NCBI RefSeq assembly: GCF_000695255.1 | Contig: NZ_JMIB01000038.1 | Coordinates: 62,001 to 126,000, forward strand | Origin: Photobacterium galatheae | Lineage (GTDB): Bacteria; Pseudomonadota; Gammaproteobacteria; Enterobacterales; Vibrionaceae | Length of the DNA stretch: 64,000 nt | Direction of reading: 5' to 3' | Part shown: positions 27,001-35,549 of the stretch, piece by piece | Numbering within the stretch: position 1 is the first letter of the stretch | Layout of the letters: every line of letters begins with the position of its first letter | Translations under genes and position numbers: made by a program | The notes under the pieces: model-generated | Told to the model about the DNA's origin: nothing | Database searches by the model: none | What the model saw: only the letters and a program-made list of their open reading frames with translations

Positions 27001-28239
27001 TTGCCGATGCAGCCTGTACTTTCCTGCAAGCGCCAGACTGAGGATATCGCAAGGTTCGACCTGCTCAAGAACAGACGCGTTTTCTCCTGATTCAACGTAA
27101 CGCCACAATGCATTCCCCTGAGGCAACGCACCTGTGATGAAATCCTGCCAGGCAGCAACACACCGTCCGATTTCGAAATCGTCTTCGTCATCTTCGTCAT
27201 CATCGTCTGCTTCGTCTCCGTCTGCTTCGTCATCAGCATCGTCGACTTCAGTGTCTGTGAATAACGCATCAGACCCGAGCGATGCTGGAATCACCGCTTT
27301 GATCTCAGTTGCAAGCTGCTCGGCAGACATATGCTCAAGGAATGGCAAATCCAACGACTCTACCTCTGACATGTCATTGAAAATGGCCTGATCATCAGGA
27401 TGAATGATCGTCAGTGCGAACTGTCGGGCAAGATCGAACACACACGGCTCACTGGCGGCAGGAAAAACATAAGCTTGCGCCTGAAAGCGCTGCGCTAGCT
27501 GGCTCAGAAACAGGGCAATCATCTCCGGCTCTTTCCGGAACACGTCAACCAGATTGACATGCTGTCGAAAATCAACCTGAATCAGATTGTGATTCGGCCC
27601 TTTCAGGTCACATTGTGAGAACATGCGCCCGCGGGCGATATCATTGTCACAGTAACAAAACGCTTTCATCAGATGTTCGCTGTAACCATGATGAGCCACC
27701 AGCAATGCTGGTAAGTTCAGCGCATAAGCGGCAAACGTTTCATCCCAGTCAGCAACCAGAGATCCTGCCAATAAATACGCATATTCCGGATAGGTAAAGC
27801 CAATCTGATACAAAGGCACAACGCCGAAAACTTCAGTCTCATTGAGACGCATCGATTCCGGATGATTCAGCTTCCGCGAAGTGAGGCGAATCATATCGCC
27901 AGCTTTGTATAACGCTTCTTTCAGGTCTGCATTCAAACAGGCAAATAAAAAGAAGATATCTTCTGAATTCAGTAAATTCGCCAGATGATCTCTGTGTTGC
28001 CAGGCATCAATCGACTTCAGTGCCAGAGTCGCTTTCGTCAGCGGCTGATAAAGACTATCTTTCAGCGCTTCATTAATATCCACTTCAGGTTGAAAACAGA
28101 CAGAACGAAACGAATCTTCACAGACATCGTCACGGATAAGTAATTCACAATACTGGCTCAGTGCCTGCTGCATAGAAGCGGATTGGTACGGGTGGTACTG
28201 AATAATATATCGGTTATCGGATTGTTTTTTATTTGGCAT
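24091..28239 (-). CDS. Giant unrecognised protein of the ter cluster (about 1380 residues)
   Basis: A 1382-residue protein from ATG 28239 (a TTG six codons earlier is also possible; neither has a good binding site). No signal peptide or membrane helix is evident. Most of it is helical and rich in Leu, Glu and Gln, like an alpha-solenoid. Around residues 330-355 there is a strongly acidic run of Asp/Glu (27168-27250). The last 350 residues differ in style, with beta-type segments (KIQVILKVSHPEDHGKP; RPGRYDIEIMAENQQVLLR) and an end LNWWDRLISWVF followed by a basic tail. I recognise no family or catalytic motif. Position and a shared upstream repeat tie it to the TerD/TelA genes; a scaffold role is only a guess. 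Confidence 0.7.
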   Translation of the reverse strand: MPNKKQSDNRYIIQYHPYQSASMQQALSQYCELLIRDDVCEDSFRSVCFQPEVDINEALKDSLYQPLTKATLALKSIDAWQHRDHLANLLNSEDIFFLFACLNADLKEALYKAGDMIRLTSRKLNHPESMRLNETEVFGVVPLYQIGFTYPEYAYLLAGSLVADWDETFAAYALNLPALLVAHHGYSEHLMKAFCYCDNDIARGRMFSQCDLKGPNHNLIQVDFRQHVNLVDVFRKEPEMIALFLSQLAQRFQAQAYVFPAASEPCVFDLARQFALTIIHPDDQAIFNDMSEVESLDLPFLEHMSAEQLATEIKAVIPASLGSDALFTDTEVDDADDEADGDEADDDDEDDEDDFEIGRCVAAWQDFITGALPQGNALWRYVESGENASVLEQVEPCDILSLALAGKYRLHRQLVRFSIRQEELDHCLPVNFLLGLSSDWFMKGVVTADEVECNRHKCIRLLDVIYRLKNQAPFSDDMVFTVLGKIGLMPAEDFYSRYGCDWTSFFLGGFQEFKSDSGKLGSSFHFCHQLLEAHLEQAKSFLTQIIQDPKHQSAGMALLAGLYHIHDDLDKHHLLFSLSKTLLEQELGKGMLAHLRAWCTNEVALDHIECTLYGSDDEADLEHFEQPITETQEQAFVVLEDYLQVRNNVSREESVKALQTILEQIQDADEETFCHGYLERSNGAEFWLSAAHQLAKTQTKIGESSRRFLSLWIEIAPAQVANVIAEQFPVGADVAAIIHHLRALVGEEIGEIQETVILMTTLIQSEEEDAKPLLEKYGERYASEKQAPDQSQKIHSVVSYLTKEDKQKFFKMLVEQYPSLRWYEYFDTALMDEIRKQISEKIFLYLVEQEVELPDDEAAVLKPLEDEILAFFTGQTSLEEALDKLRLYQVESFQERFTEVDLSSLLWHTSPALREHVLTLCAALSDQALHDCYDPSQVSETGFAQLLCEAGMTLERLLAYFIEHDLYTAIRYLTEQHDLFSSIRGLSEHHKLKLLKSLSVLDGQMPLVERFSEDDAAQVRDLVSRIREGQYRNRIYGTLLDLVDEGIYFPENEQLELFQRENPDAKGVPNIADYLVLESKSRMVELAMGQIFGMKLAYRPEMDGLAYPDKIQVILKVSHPEDHGKPVLGVHQIKANTECFFGWYLATKQLCRPGRYDIEIMAENQQVLLRKTFHVVESVQARRTRLPELEAFLNNDDVLRETLPPMPMGKGEMTVVDPARENEAVVLPYLLGDAPVPVSVYREQDQVVGLAVGQLDSVKQWRHGCNASYLWLERYLKSQTVLVGDKATMDKVLAEPDQSWQQVSKDTPFRVYQSEDHSESALIAVHDKYQGHQIFFGFNQQEDVCCYFIMSRRLNWWDRLISWVFRKEGHRRFASRKQNATP

Positions 28240-28726
28240 GATTGTGTGATCAGACAATGAACGGATGAAATCTTCTGGCGACCAATTCAGTCTGCGTATT
28301 TAAACCAGGTGCTATGGATAAAAGTAAAAATATACAACCTGTCATTTCGACAGAAATACCAGTCACTCTGAAAGATCAGCCTGTAACCTTCACAGCACAG
28401 GATTTAAAAATCACAAAAAATGAACAATGAAAGCGGGGTGGATTTTATAAACAGGAAAAATAATTCATTCTATTGATACCGATAATTTAATTTTTTAATC
28501 TCACCCTCATTTGTTCTGATTTGAAAACTCATGTTGTATGCATCTTTGTCCCTTACAGGACTTATCCCTGAAATCTCAGACAAAAAATGGACAACAATGG
28601 CACACCTGACCGTTTGTGTTCAAGCGAGCTGTGAGCCGTCTACGTTTTTACCAACAATGATCATGGACAAAAGACGAAAATTGATACCCTATGTTCACTG
28701 TATTTGTGCCGGCACTCAGATCCCAT
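28240..28726. other. Divergent regulatory region between ter cluster and chemoreceptor
   Basis: About 490 bases. It holds the ter-cluster repeat half-sites at 28338-28401 and an ACCGATAA box at 28478-28485, close to a FliA -10 element but with a poor -35 partner. No gene is supported. Confidence 0.45.
28338..28401. promoter_or_regulatory. Two copies of the ter-cluster operator-like motif
   Basis: CCTGTCATTTCGACAG (28338-28353, inverted repeat CTGTC-N5-GACAG) and CAGCCTGTAACCTTCACAG (from 28377) resemble the ter-operon palindrome half CAGCCTGTCATTTTCAC (15 of 17 and 14 of 17 positions). They lie 100-160 bases before the giant gene's start. Confidence 0.5.
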
Positions 28727-30376
28727 ATGAAAAATAACATTTTTACCAAACTACTCTTTGTTCCTTTTACACTGTGTCTATTGATGCTGGCCCTTTTCTG
28801 GAATCAAATGTCAGGGAATCAAGAAACACTCAAAGCGATGAATTCAATTTATCTTGATCGCGTGATTCCGCTTGAACAACTCAAAACTATTTCAGATGCG
28901 TTTGCCATTGACATTGTGGATGCATTCAATAAATGGAATATCGGTCAGCTTTCTCAGGCAGAACTGGAATCTTCTGTCACGAAAGCAAAAGACACGGTGA
29001 CAAAGACCTGGGCACAATATCGTTCTGCATCATTAACACCAGAAGAACAAACCATCAGTGCCTCACTTTCCGACGAATTCGAAGATGTCAGCCAAGCGCT
29101 GGACGTCTTCATTGAAATTGCCGGACACCAGCCCGGTAATGGCGATCCCATTGTTGAGGAAATTTACAGCCGCATTGATCCACTGGCCTCATATATTGAT
29201 CAATTAATTCGTATCCAGCTGACAACATCTGAGACCGTGTACCGTGACCGCCAAACACAATACGACACCGACATTCTGGAATCCATTGCCTTACTGATTG
29301 CAGCCTGTGTCATCGGTTTCGTGTTCTCATTTTGGATTATTCGCAAAGAATTACGAGTGTTGCCTGACATTACCCGGACCATTCAGAACATGTCCGCCGG
29401 TGACTTTTCTCCCTTTCAGCTCGCCAAAGCCAATAACGAGCTTGATCATATTTCCGGTGCTTTACAGACACTTCAGAAAAGCATTGTCGCCATCATTCAG
29501 TCTTCGGAAAACATCATGAACCAGCTTTCTGTCAACCAGACCCAGATTTCGACTGTCATTCACCAGAACTCAGAGAACGCTGAACGTGAATTAGCCGAAG
29601 TAGAACAAGTCGCGGCCGCAGCTTCCGAGCTATCTGTCACGGCTTCAGAAGTGGCTCAAAATGCACAGGCCGCAGAATCTGCTGCAACAGTCGCCAATCA
29701 GGTGATTGAGGCCAGTCACGGCACACTGCAACGGTCCGATATCATCGCCACACAGGTGGGTGAATCCATGAGCGAAGCTGTCGTCATGATCAACGAACTC
29801 AGAATGCACTCAGAAAAAATCAGCTCTGTTGTTGATGTCATTAATCTTATTTCCGAACAGACAAACCTGCTGGCACTGAATGCCGCTATCGAAGCGGCCC
29901 GTGCAGGGAATGTGGGACGAGGCTTTGCCGTTGTGGCCGATGAAGTGCGTGCACTGGCCGCGAAGACACAGCAATCAACCGTCGATATTCAGCAGATTGT
30001 CAGCCAGCTTCAGGAACAGTCCAAACGGACCGATGATCACATGCAACAAAATACGGCGCTGATTGCTGAATCTCAGCATATCACGCACGATTTATCCGCA
30101 GCGTTCAAAAATATAACGGATCAGGTCACGCAGATTTCTGACATCAACACCCTGGTCTCCACAGCTTCTGAAGAACAGTCGTCGGTCACAAAAGACATTT
30201 CAGAACGTCTGGAAGCCATCAATCAGATTGTTCAGAAAAACACGGACAATGCGAATCAGACAACACACGCCAGTCATGATATTTCGACCCTCACTCAAAG
30301 CCTGAAAGAAGAAATGATGTTCTTTCAGGTAGCACCTCAGTCCAAACCGACGCTTCAGGCCAAAACGATCATTTGA
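28727..30376 (+). CDS. Methyl-accepting chemotaxis protein (four-helix-bundle sensor, copy 1)
   Basis: A 549-residue chemoreceptor. ATG 28727 is chosen because the paralogue at 33778 begins at the same point (KxxIFTKLL); upstream codons are not conserved. Order: membrane helix about residues 6-24, periplasmic four-helix-bundle sensor with [20 protein letters not shown] and DAFNKWNIG, second membrane helix about 185-207, HAMP, and signalling domain with [18 protein letters not shown]. It is closely related to the receptor at 33778 over its whole length, sensor included, so both probably see related ligands. Transcription ends at a strong terminator 115 bases downstream. Confidence 0.93.
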   Translation: MKNNIFTKLLFVPFTLCLLMLALFWNQMSGNQETLKAMNSIYLDRVIPLEQLKTISDAFAIDIVDAFNKWNIGQLSQAELESSVTKAKDTVTKTWAQYRSASLTPEEQTISASLSDEFEDVSQALDVFIEIAGHQPGNGDPIVEEIYSRIDPLASYIDQLIRIQLTTSETVYRDRQTQYDTDILESIALLIAACVIGFVFSFWIIRKELRVLPDITRTIQNMSAGDFSPFQLAKANNELDHISGALQTLQKSIVAIIQSSENIMNQLSVNQTQISTVIHQNSENAERELAEVEQVAAAASELSVTASEVAQNAQAAESAATVANQVIEASHGTLQRSDIIATQVGESMSEAVVMINELRMHSEKISSVVDVINLISEQTNLLALNAAIEAARAGNVGRGFAVVADEVRALAAKTQQSTVDIQQIVSQLQEQSKRTDDHMQQNTALIAESQHITHDLSAAFKNITDQVTQISDINTLVSTASEEQSSVTKDISERLEAINQIVQKNTDNANQTTHASHDISTLTQSLKEEMMFFQVAPQSKPTLQAKTII

Positions 30377-30420
30377 TTTTTCTGTCGGTGAGCCGAAGAA
30401 GCCGTCTGTTTAAACGATCA

Positions 30421-30457
30421 AATCAAGCAATCCAATCAAGCAATCCAATCAAACAGG
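30421..30457 (+). repeat. 13-bp tandem repeat downstream of chemoreceptor
   Basis: AATCAAGCAATCC occurs at 30421-30433 and 30434-30446, with a partial third copy (AATCAAACAGG). Period and CAAGCAA core match the four-copy repeat after the LysR gene at 6136. Confidence 0.8.
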
Positions 30458-30490
30458 CAAAACTGATATGCGACCATCAAATGCGCTTTC

Positions 30491-30525
30491 AGGTCTGGCA
30501 CTGATTTGTGCCAGACCTGTTTTTC
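30491..30525 (+). terminator. Rho-independent terminator
   Basis: AGGTCTGGCAC (30491-30501) pairs perfectly with GTGCCAGACCT (30508-30518) around a 6-nt loop, followed by GTTTTTC. It ends the chemoreceptor transcript. Confidence 0.9.
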
Positions 30526-30799
30526 ATAACACCTTCGAAATTCCATGAAAGCGCCATTTCCACCCGTCTGATTCAAAAGCGAACACAGCCACAGTCTACG
30601 CCCGCGATGACCGGCGTACGGAACCGATCCTTAAGATGGTTCAAATCAGAATATCCCCATCTTTTTTTTGAAAATGAGGGCTATTTAAAAACTTTTCCGC
30701 TCATCCAATCCTTGTCCTTGCAATGCCGATCACCATGGTTTCTCATGGCCCGTAAACGAAAGCAAACCGAAGCTAACCCGTGCTGCAACAGAGCAAATT

Positions 30800-32263
30800 A
30801 TGCGATTAATAACCACCCACTCCCAGCGCCTCATGCTGGTGTCAGCGTTCATTGCTGGCTTATTCATCCTCTTTCCTGCCGTCAGTGTTTATCAGCTTGC
30901 TGCATTGACACAGTTCGTGATTGAACAATCGGGAAATCAAGTGATCCAGTTCTCTACACTGGCCTTGCTGATTTGCGTCGGCATTTCATTCAGCCCTATC
31001 GGTAAGAAGCGATTAGGGAATGAGCCTCCTGAATTCAGCTTTCTTTCCTGGCTCGTCATGTTGTTTACAACAGGCATGGGTTCTGGATTGATCTTTTGGG
31101 GCATTGCTGAGCCGGTCTTTCATTTGTCCAACCCACCGCTTTCCGTCCCGGGAATCAATGAGAAAGATACCGCACTGGCTTTGACCTATTTTCACTGGGG
31201 CGTACATGCCTGGAGCCTGTATGCGCTGGCTGGTTTAGTCATGGCCTGGGTCGCCTATGAAAAGCAGCGGCCGATGCGAGTCAGTGCGTCATTCACTGGT
31301 GCGCATCAACCCAAATGGCTGACGCTTGTTGATCTGATTGCAGTTCTCGCCATTCTGTTTGGCATCGCAGGCGTGCTGGCCAATACCATGGCCTTAGTTG
31401 AACAAGGCGTTCGTCAGGTATTTCAGCTGGAAGGGGATCTCACCGGATTTCGCCTCGTCATGACGGCCGTCATTGGCGTGCTATTTACTGCATCCAGTGT
31501 TTTGGGCCTCAAAAAAGGGATTCAGCGTTTAAGCAGCCTGAATGTCTGGCTCATGCTGGCGCTGTTTGCTTTTGTGTTTCTCAATATCGATCAAACCGCT
31601 GTGTTGACCCGCATGTTCAGCTCAGTGACGGCTTACGTCCAACTCCTGCCGGATGTGTCTTGGGGCATGATTCAGGGCAGTGAGCCATGGAGCCAGGGCT
31701 GGACGGTGATTTATCTGGTCTGGTGGATTGCCTGGACACCCTTTGTCGGCCCGTTTATTGCGAGAATCAGCCGCGGCAGAACTATCCGACAGTTCCTGCT
31801 TTGCACCATCATGATTCCAACGCTGGCTTCTATCCTCTGGTTTTCCGGTTTTGCCGGGGCCGTGTTCGATAGCCCCAACCTGCCAGACGTCATTCAGGCC
31901 GTGAATCAGGACTATACTGCAGGACTGTTTCTCTTCTTCGCTCAATTGCCCTGGAGCAATGTGTTATCCATCGGTGCTTTGCTGCTTCTGCTGACCTTTG
32001 TCATTTCCAGTTCAGACTCGGCCATTTTCGCAGCCGGCATGATGACAGACGATACAAGAACCAGCAGTAAAGTAAGCTGGTCTTTGATCGTGGTGACCAT
32101 GAGCATGGCACTGGTGATTTTCAACGATGTCGATCTCAATAAACAGGTGGCGATCGCCGGAGCGATCCCCTTTACTTTTGTGCTGATCGCACAGGGCATT
32201 GCGGTCATTGCCGGTCATTGCAAACGCGCATCCCGCCCGGCAGCGACAATCAATGAAAACTGA
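30800..32263 (+). CDS. BCCT-family osmolyte transporter
   Basis: A 487-residue, 12-helix transporter of the betaine/choline/carnitine family. The signature glycine motif TTGMGSGLIFWGIAEP lies near residue 100, followed by HWGVHAWSLYALAG and, in the core helix, WWIAWTPFVGPFIARISRGR; SSSDSAIFAA sits in a late helix. These import trimethylammonium compounds or related osmolytes with Na+ or H+. It has short tails, unlike osmosensory BetP/BetT, so a substrate-scavenging role or an unusual substrate is possible. The ribosome binding site is weak. A bidirectional terminator follows. Confidence 0.9.
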   Translation: MRLITTHSQRLMLVSAFIAGLFILFPAVSVYQLAALTQFVIEQSGNQVIQFSTLALLICVGISFSPIGKKRLGNEPPEFSFLSWLVMLFTTGMGSGLIFWGIAEPVFHLSNPPLSVPGINEKDTALALTYFHWGVHAWSLYALAGLVMAWVAYEKQRPMRVSASFTGAHQPKWLTLVDLIAVLAILFGIAGVLANTMALVEQGVRQVFQLEGDLTGFRLVMTAVIGVLFTASSVLGLKKGIQRLSSLNVWLMLALFAFVFLNIDQTAVLTRMFSSVTAYVQLLPDVSWGMIQGSEPWSQGWTVIYLVWWIAWTPFVGPFIARISRGRTIRQFLLCTIMIPTLASILWFSGFAGAVFDSPNLPDVIQAVNQDYTAGLFLFFAQLPWSNVLSIGALLLLLTFVISSSDSAIFAAGMMTDDTRTSSKVSWSLIVVTMSMALVIFNDVDLNKQVAIAGAIPFTFVLIAQGIAVIAGHCKRASRPAATINEN

Positions 32264-32275
32264 ATGTTTCGATGC

Positions 32276-32301
32276 AAAGCTAACCCTTCGGGGTTAGCTT
32301 T
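32276..32301. terminator. Bidirectional intrinsic terminator between convergent genes
   Basis: AAAGCTAACCC (32276-32286) and GGGTTAGCTTT (32291-32301) form an 11-bp perfect stem with a TTCG tetraloop, ending in A/T runs on both sides. It serves the BCCT gene and the beta-helix lipoprotein gene, which converge here. Confidence 0.92.
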
Positions 32302-32319
32302 AGGTTGCGTTCATCCGGC

Positions 32320-33453
32320 TTAAAAAGTCAGACCGACGCCCTGGCACAACACGGGCACGGTTTGTCCAGCCACAGACATCACGCACACATGCTCACTTTC
32401 ACGCTTAAATGAGAATGCCTGAGAAAACTGATTCTTTTTTCTCAGCGTTTCTGCATCCGGTATCGACCCCGCGACACCATCGACGGTTGGCTGGCCATTT
32501 TGGATTACAAAATCAGACTGAAAGATATTCCCGGAGACCTCAATCGGCCCTTCGCTCGGAATGGCACGAATCATAACGGAAGAACGGTTTGACGTCCCAA
32601 AATCACCGTAGTTAAACCAGTTGTTGTAAACCTTCACATAGCTTCCGCCATAGCCATCTTTCTCATGCATATCGAACTGATGGTATGCGGCTTTTCCCCC
32701 GCCTTGCATCACCAGATTATAGGAAGCGGTATACCCCTCACCCAATGCACCTGATCCCGCAATCGCATGCCGGTTATGGTCGAAAATATTGCATTGAATG
32801 TCGGCGGTTGTATCCCCGTTTTGCACCACAACGCCATAGCCCAGTTCAGTTTTTATATTGTGGTGAATATAGTTATGACTGACTGTGGCTTTTGTCGAAC
32901 GCTTCAAAGAAACCCCGGCCCACGGCCAGCCAAAAATTTCATTGTTATCCACCCTAATCCCGACCGAGTCATTTTGCGTCTGCATGCCAATTGTGGATTT
33001 CGTGGTCTGACTGACCCGAACCGGCCCTTCAACGATCAGACCGGATATCCGCGAATAGCTTGATAAGCGGATCACCGGGTAGCTGTCTTCCGTCGGATTC
33101 GGATTTGCCGCGACCCGTAACTTGCCCGGATCATCTGAAATGCCCCGCTCCCCAAACAACGTTTGATGCTCCCCCAGCGCAAGGGCAGCCTGCTGATTAG
33201 GGATTTCAATCGTCACGCCATTTGGCACCTTGATGTATGAATACCCGCTCTCGATGGCACTGACCAGGGCAGCATAATTTGACACTTCAATCAGGCGATT
33301 GCTGTCTGTCGGGAGCACCGGGGTCGCATTCACACCCAGAGTTCCACAATCAAAAACCGAGTGCTCGTTCTCTGAAGCCGTTTCAGATTCATCGGAACAG
33401 GCCATCACTGTCAAAAGGAGTACCGGGAGCGTGATTCGCTGGCTTACTTTCAT
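32320..33453 (-). CDS. Right-handed beta-helix lipoprotein (pectate-lyase-like fold)
   Basis: A 377-residue lipoprotein; start at 33453 (MKVSQRITLPVLLLTVMAC, lipobox Cys near 19) with AAGGA upstream. After a linker the mature part has the repeated strands of a parallel beta-helix: SYIKVPNGVTIEIP, SRISGLIVEGPVRVS, VGIRVDNNEIFGWPWAG, KATVSHNYIHHN, and so on. The fold is that of polysaccharide lyases and carbohydrate-binding beta-helix proteins. The arrangement IHHN resembles pectate lyase family members, but no catalytic set can be assigned. It may bind or cleave an acidic polysaccharide at the cell surface. It is convergent with the BCCT gene and divergent from the second chemoreceptor. Confidence 0.75.
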   Translation of the reverse strand: MKVSQRITLPVLLLTVMACSDESETASENEHSVFDCGTLGVNATPVLPTDSNRLIEVSNYAALVSAIESGYSYIKVPNGVTIEIPNQQAALALGEHQTLFGERGISDDPGKLRVAANPNPTEDSYPVIRLSSYSRISGLIVEGPVRVSQTTKSTIGMQTQNDSVGIRVDNNEIFGWPWAGVSLKRSTKATVSHNYIHHNIKTELGYGVVVQNGDTTADIQCNIFDHNRHAIAGSGALGEGYTASYNLVMQGGGKAAYHQFDMHEKDGYGGSYVKVYNNWFNYGDFGTSNRSSVMIRAIPSEGPIEVSGNIFQSDFVIQNGQPTVDGVAGSIPDAETLRKKNQFSQAFSFKRESEHVCVMSVAGQTVPVLCQGVGLTF

Positions 33454-33777
33454 GGAAATTTTTTCCTTTGATACTTCAGGATCGTCAATCATGGATGGAT
33501 AAAACGACGGTCTTCATCCGCTTCTTAAAACCGTTAAAAAAGGTTTACAGTTTACCTTCATGTTATTTCGGTAAATCATGCCCGCGTCAACCTCTGCCAG
33601 CGGATAAGCAACTCAAGGAATAAAACAATTTCACTTTTTTGACAACTGCTGAAATAACCAACACGAGTGTGACATTCACTCGTAATCATGACGAAATGTA
33701 ATACAAAAAATATGATTAGCGCCGATATCTGTACACACTCATGACTTTATACTTTCACGGTATTATTCTGATTTCAT
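33454..33777. promoter_or_regulatory. Divergent region with FliA-type (sigma-28) promoter
   Basis: TACAAAAA at 33702-33709, 11 bases, then GCCGATAT at 33721-33728 fits the FliA consensus (TAAAGTTT-N11-GCCGATAA) closely. It lies about 50 bases before the chemoreceptor ATG 33778, as expected for a flagellar-regulon gene. The rest of the 324-base spacer holds no gene. Confidence 0.65.
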
Positions 33778-35397
33778 ATGAAACGAAAAATTTTCACCAA
33801 GCTACTTGTGGTTCCATCAACCCTTTGTTTCTTTATGTTTCTGATTTTCTGGAATCAGATGTCTGGAAACCAAGGCACACTTCAGGCAATGAATTCGATC
33901 TATCTTGATCGCGTCATTCCATTACAACAATTGAAAAAAATATCAGATGCGTTTGCGATAGATATCGTGGATGCATTCAACAAATGGAATATTGGTGACA
34001 TTTCTCAGCCCATGCTGGCGTCTTCCGTTCTGAAAGCCAAAGAGAACGTTGCAGACACTTGGATGCAGTATTCTTCCACCACATTAACCGCAGAAGAAAA
34101 AGTCATCGCCAATCAACTGTCTGGAGAAATTCAGGCCATTAAACAAGAACTGATGACCCTGTTACAGGACACTCAGAATCACCCTGACACAGCCGATCAA
34201 ATCGTTCAGAAAGTTTACGCGTTAATTGATCCCATCTCGATGCATATTGACGGATTAATACGCATCCAGTTATCGACATCACAAAAGATTTATCAGGCCA
34301 GTCAAGCGCAATATGAATCAGATATTCAAATTGCAATTTTCCTTTTTATTCTCGCCTGCATTCTTGGGTTTATGATTTCGTTTTGGATTATCCGAAAAGA
34401 ATTAAGAGTACTGCCTGAAATTACCAAAGCCATTCAAAAAATGTCTGATGGTGATTTTTCTCCAAATCAAATTTCGACAGCAAATAATGAGCTGGATTTT
34501 ATTACAGCATCCCTTCAGACCTTACAACGCAGTATTGTCACTATTATTCAAGCCTCAGATAATATTTTAGGGCAACTGACGGCAAACCAGTCACAAATTT
34601 CCGAGGTGATTCATGGCAACTCGGTAAACGCACAGCGTGAACTCTCTGAGGTCGAACAAGTCGCGGCAGCAGCTACCGAACTGTCATCTACGGCTTCAGA
34701 TGTCGCACAAAACGCGCAGTTAGCTGACAGTGCTACCGGAACCGCCATCACGATCATTGCGGATAGCACCAGCACGCTCCAGCGTTCGGATCACATTGCC
34801 GAGCGTGTCGGCAGCACCATTACGGAATCAGCCACGATCATTAATGAACTCAAGCTCCATTCGGATAACATCAGTTCAGTCGTTGAGGTCATTAACAGCA
34901 TTTCGGATCAGACGAACCTGCTAGCCCTGAATGCGGCCATTGAAGCAGCCCGGGCCGGAGATCAAGGTCGCGGTTTTGCCGTTGTTGCAGAAGAAGTGCG
35001 GGCGCTGGCAGCAAAAACACAACAATCGACCATTCATATTCAACAGATTATCAGTCAGCTTCAGGAACAATCGAAGCGAGCAGACGATCACATGAAGCTG
35101 AATACAGAATTGGTTGCGGAATCTCAGGCCAATACTCAGGCGTTATCCCATGCCTTTCAGGCAATTTCAGAGCAAGTTTCACAAATTTCAGATATCAACA
35201 CTCTGGTTGCAACCGCATCGGAAGAACAGTCGTCTGTCACCAAAGATATATCCCAGCGGCTGGAAGCGATTAGCCAAATCGTGCAGCAAAATACCAGCAA
35301 TGCCAATCAAACCATGCTGGCCAATGATGAAATTTTAGCGCTGACACAACATCTCAAAAAAGAAATGTCCTTTTTTAAAGTCGTTCAACATCCTTAA
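33778..35397 (+). CDS. Methyl-accepting chemotaxis protein (four-helix-bundle sensor, copy 2)
   Basis: A 539-residue paralogue of the receptor at 28727. The two proteins match from the first residues ([14 protein letters not shown]), through the sensor ([29 protein letters not shown]), second membrane helix, HAMP and signalling tip ([18 protein letters not shown]). Differences cluster in the middle of the periplasmic part (residues about 85-150), where ligand choice would be set. A FliA-like promoter lies just upstream, and a 16-bp hairpin ends the gene. Both receptors flank the BCCT transporter and the beta-helix lipoprotein. Confidence 0.93.
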   Translation: MKRKIFTKLLVVPSTLCFFMFLIFWNQMSGNQGTLQAMNSIYLDRVIPLQQLKKISDAFAIDIVDAFNKWNIGDISQPMLASSVLKAKENVADTWMQYSSTTLTAEEKVIANQLSGEIQAIKQELMTLLQDTQNHPDTADQIVQKVYALIDPISMHIDGLIRIQLSTSQKIYQASQAQYESDIQIAIFLFILACILGFMISFWIIRKELRVLPEITKAIQKMSDGDFSPNQISTANNELDFITASLQTLQRSIVTIIQASDNILGQLTANQSQISEVIHGNSVNAQRELSEVEQVAAAATELSSTASDVAQNAQLADSATGTAITIIADSTSTLQRSDHIAERVGSTITESATIINELKLHSDNISSVVEVINSISDQTNLLALNAAIEAARAGDQGRGFAVVAEEVRALAAKTQQSTIHIQQIISQLQEQSKRADDHMKLNTELVAESQANTQALSHAFQAISEQVSQISDINTLVATASEEQSSVTKDISQRLEAISQIVQQNTSNANQTMLANDEILALTQHLKKEMSFFKVVQHP

Positions 35398-35402
35398 TCT
35401 CC

Positions 35403-35448
35403 CGGCTTTGTCCTGAACACGATCATAGGCAGGTTCAGGGCAAAGCCG
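35403..35448. terminator. Hairpin terminator between chemoreceptor and alaX
   Basis: CGGCTTTGTCCTGAAC (35403-35418) pairs with 35433-35448 over 16 bases with one G-U pair and a 14-nt loop. The T-tract on the plus strand is weak (TCTTCTC). It separates two convergent genes. Confidence 0.7.
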
Positions 35449-35549
35449 TCTTCTCACCGTTGCACCGGCATACATCACACGCCGTTAGCACTTCGATTTG
35501 ATCGCCTGAATGCACCCAGTGTCGGCCTGGTTGCACCCTGCTCCGCTTT

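Noticed and set aside
27134-27391. Plus-strand frame with long serine runs
   Set aside because: It is the mirror of the acidic Asp/Glu run in the giant gene on the other strand; the serine repeats come from GAC/GAT/GAG codons read backwards.
30508-30924. 138-codon plus-strand frame before the BCCT gene
   Set aside because: Begins inside a terminator hairpin and runs into the BCCT gene in another frame; residue content is not protein-like.
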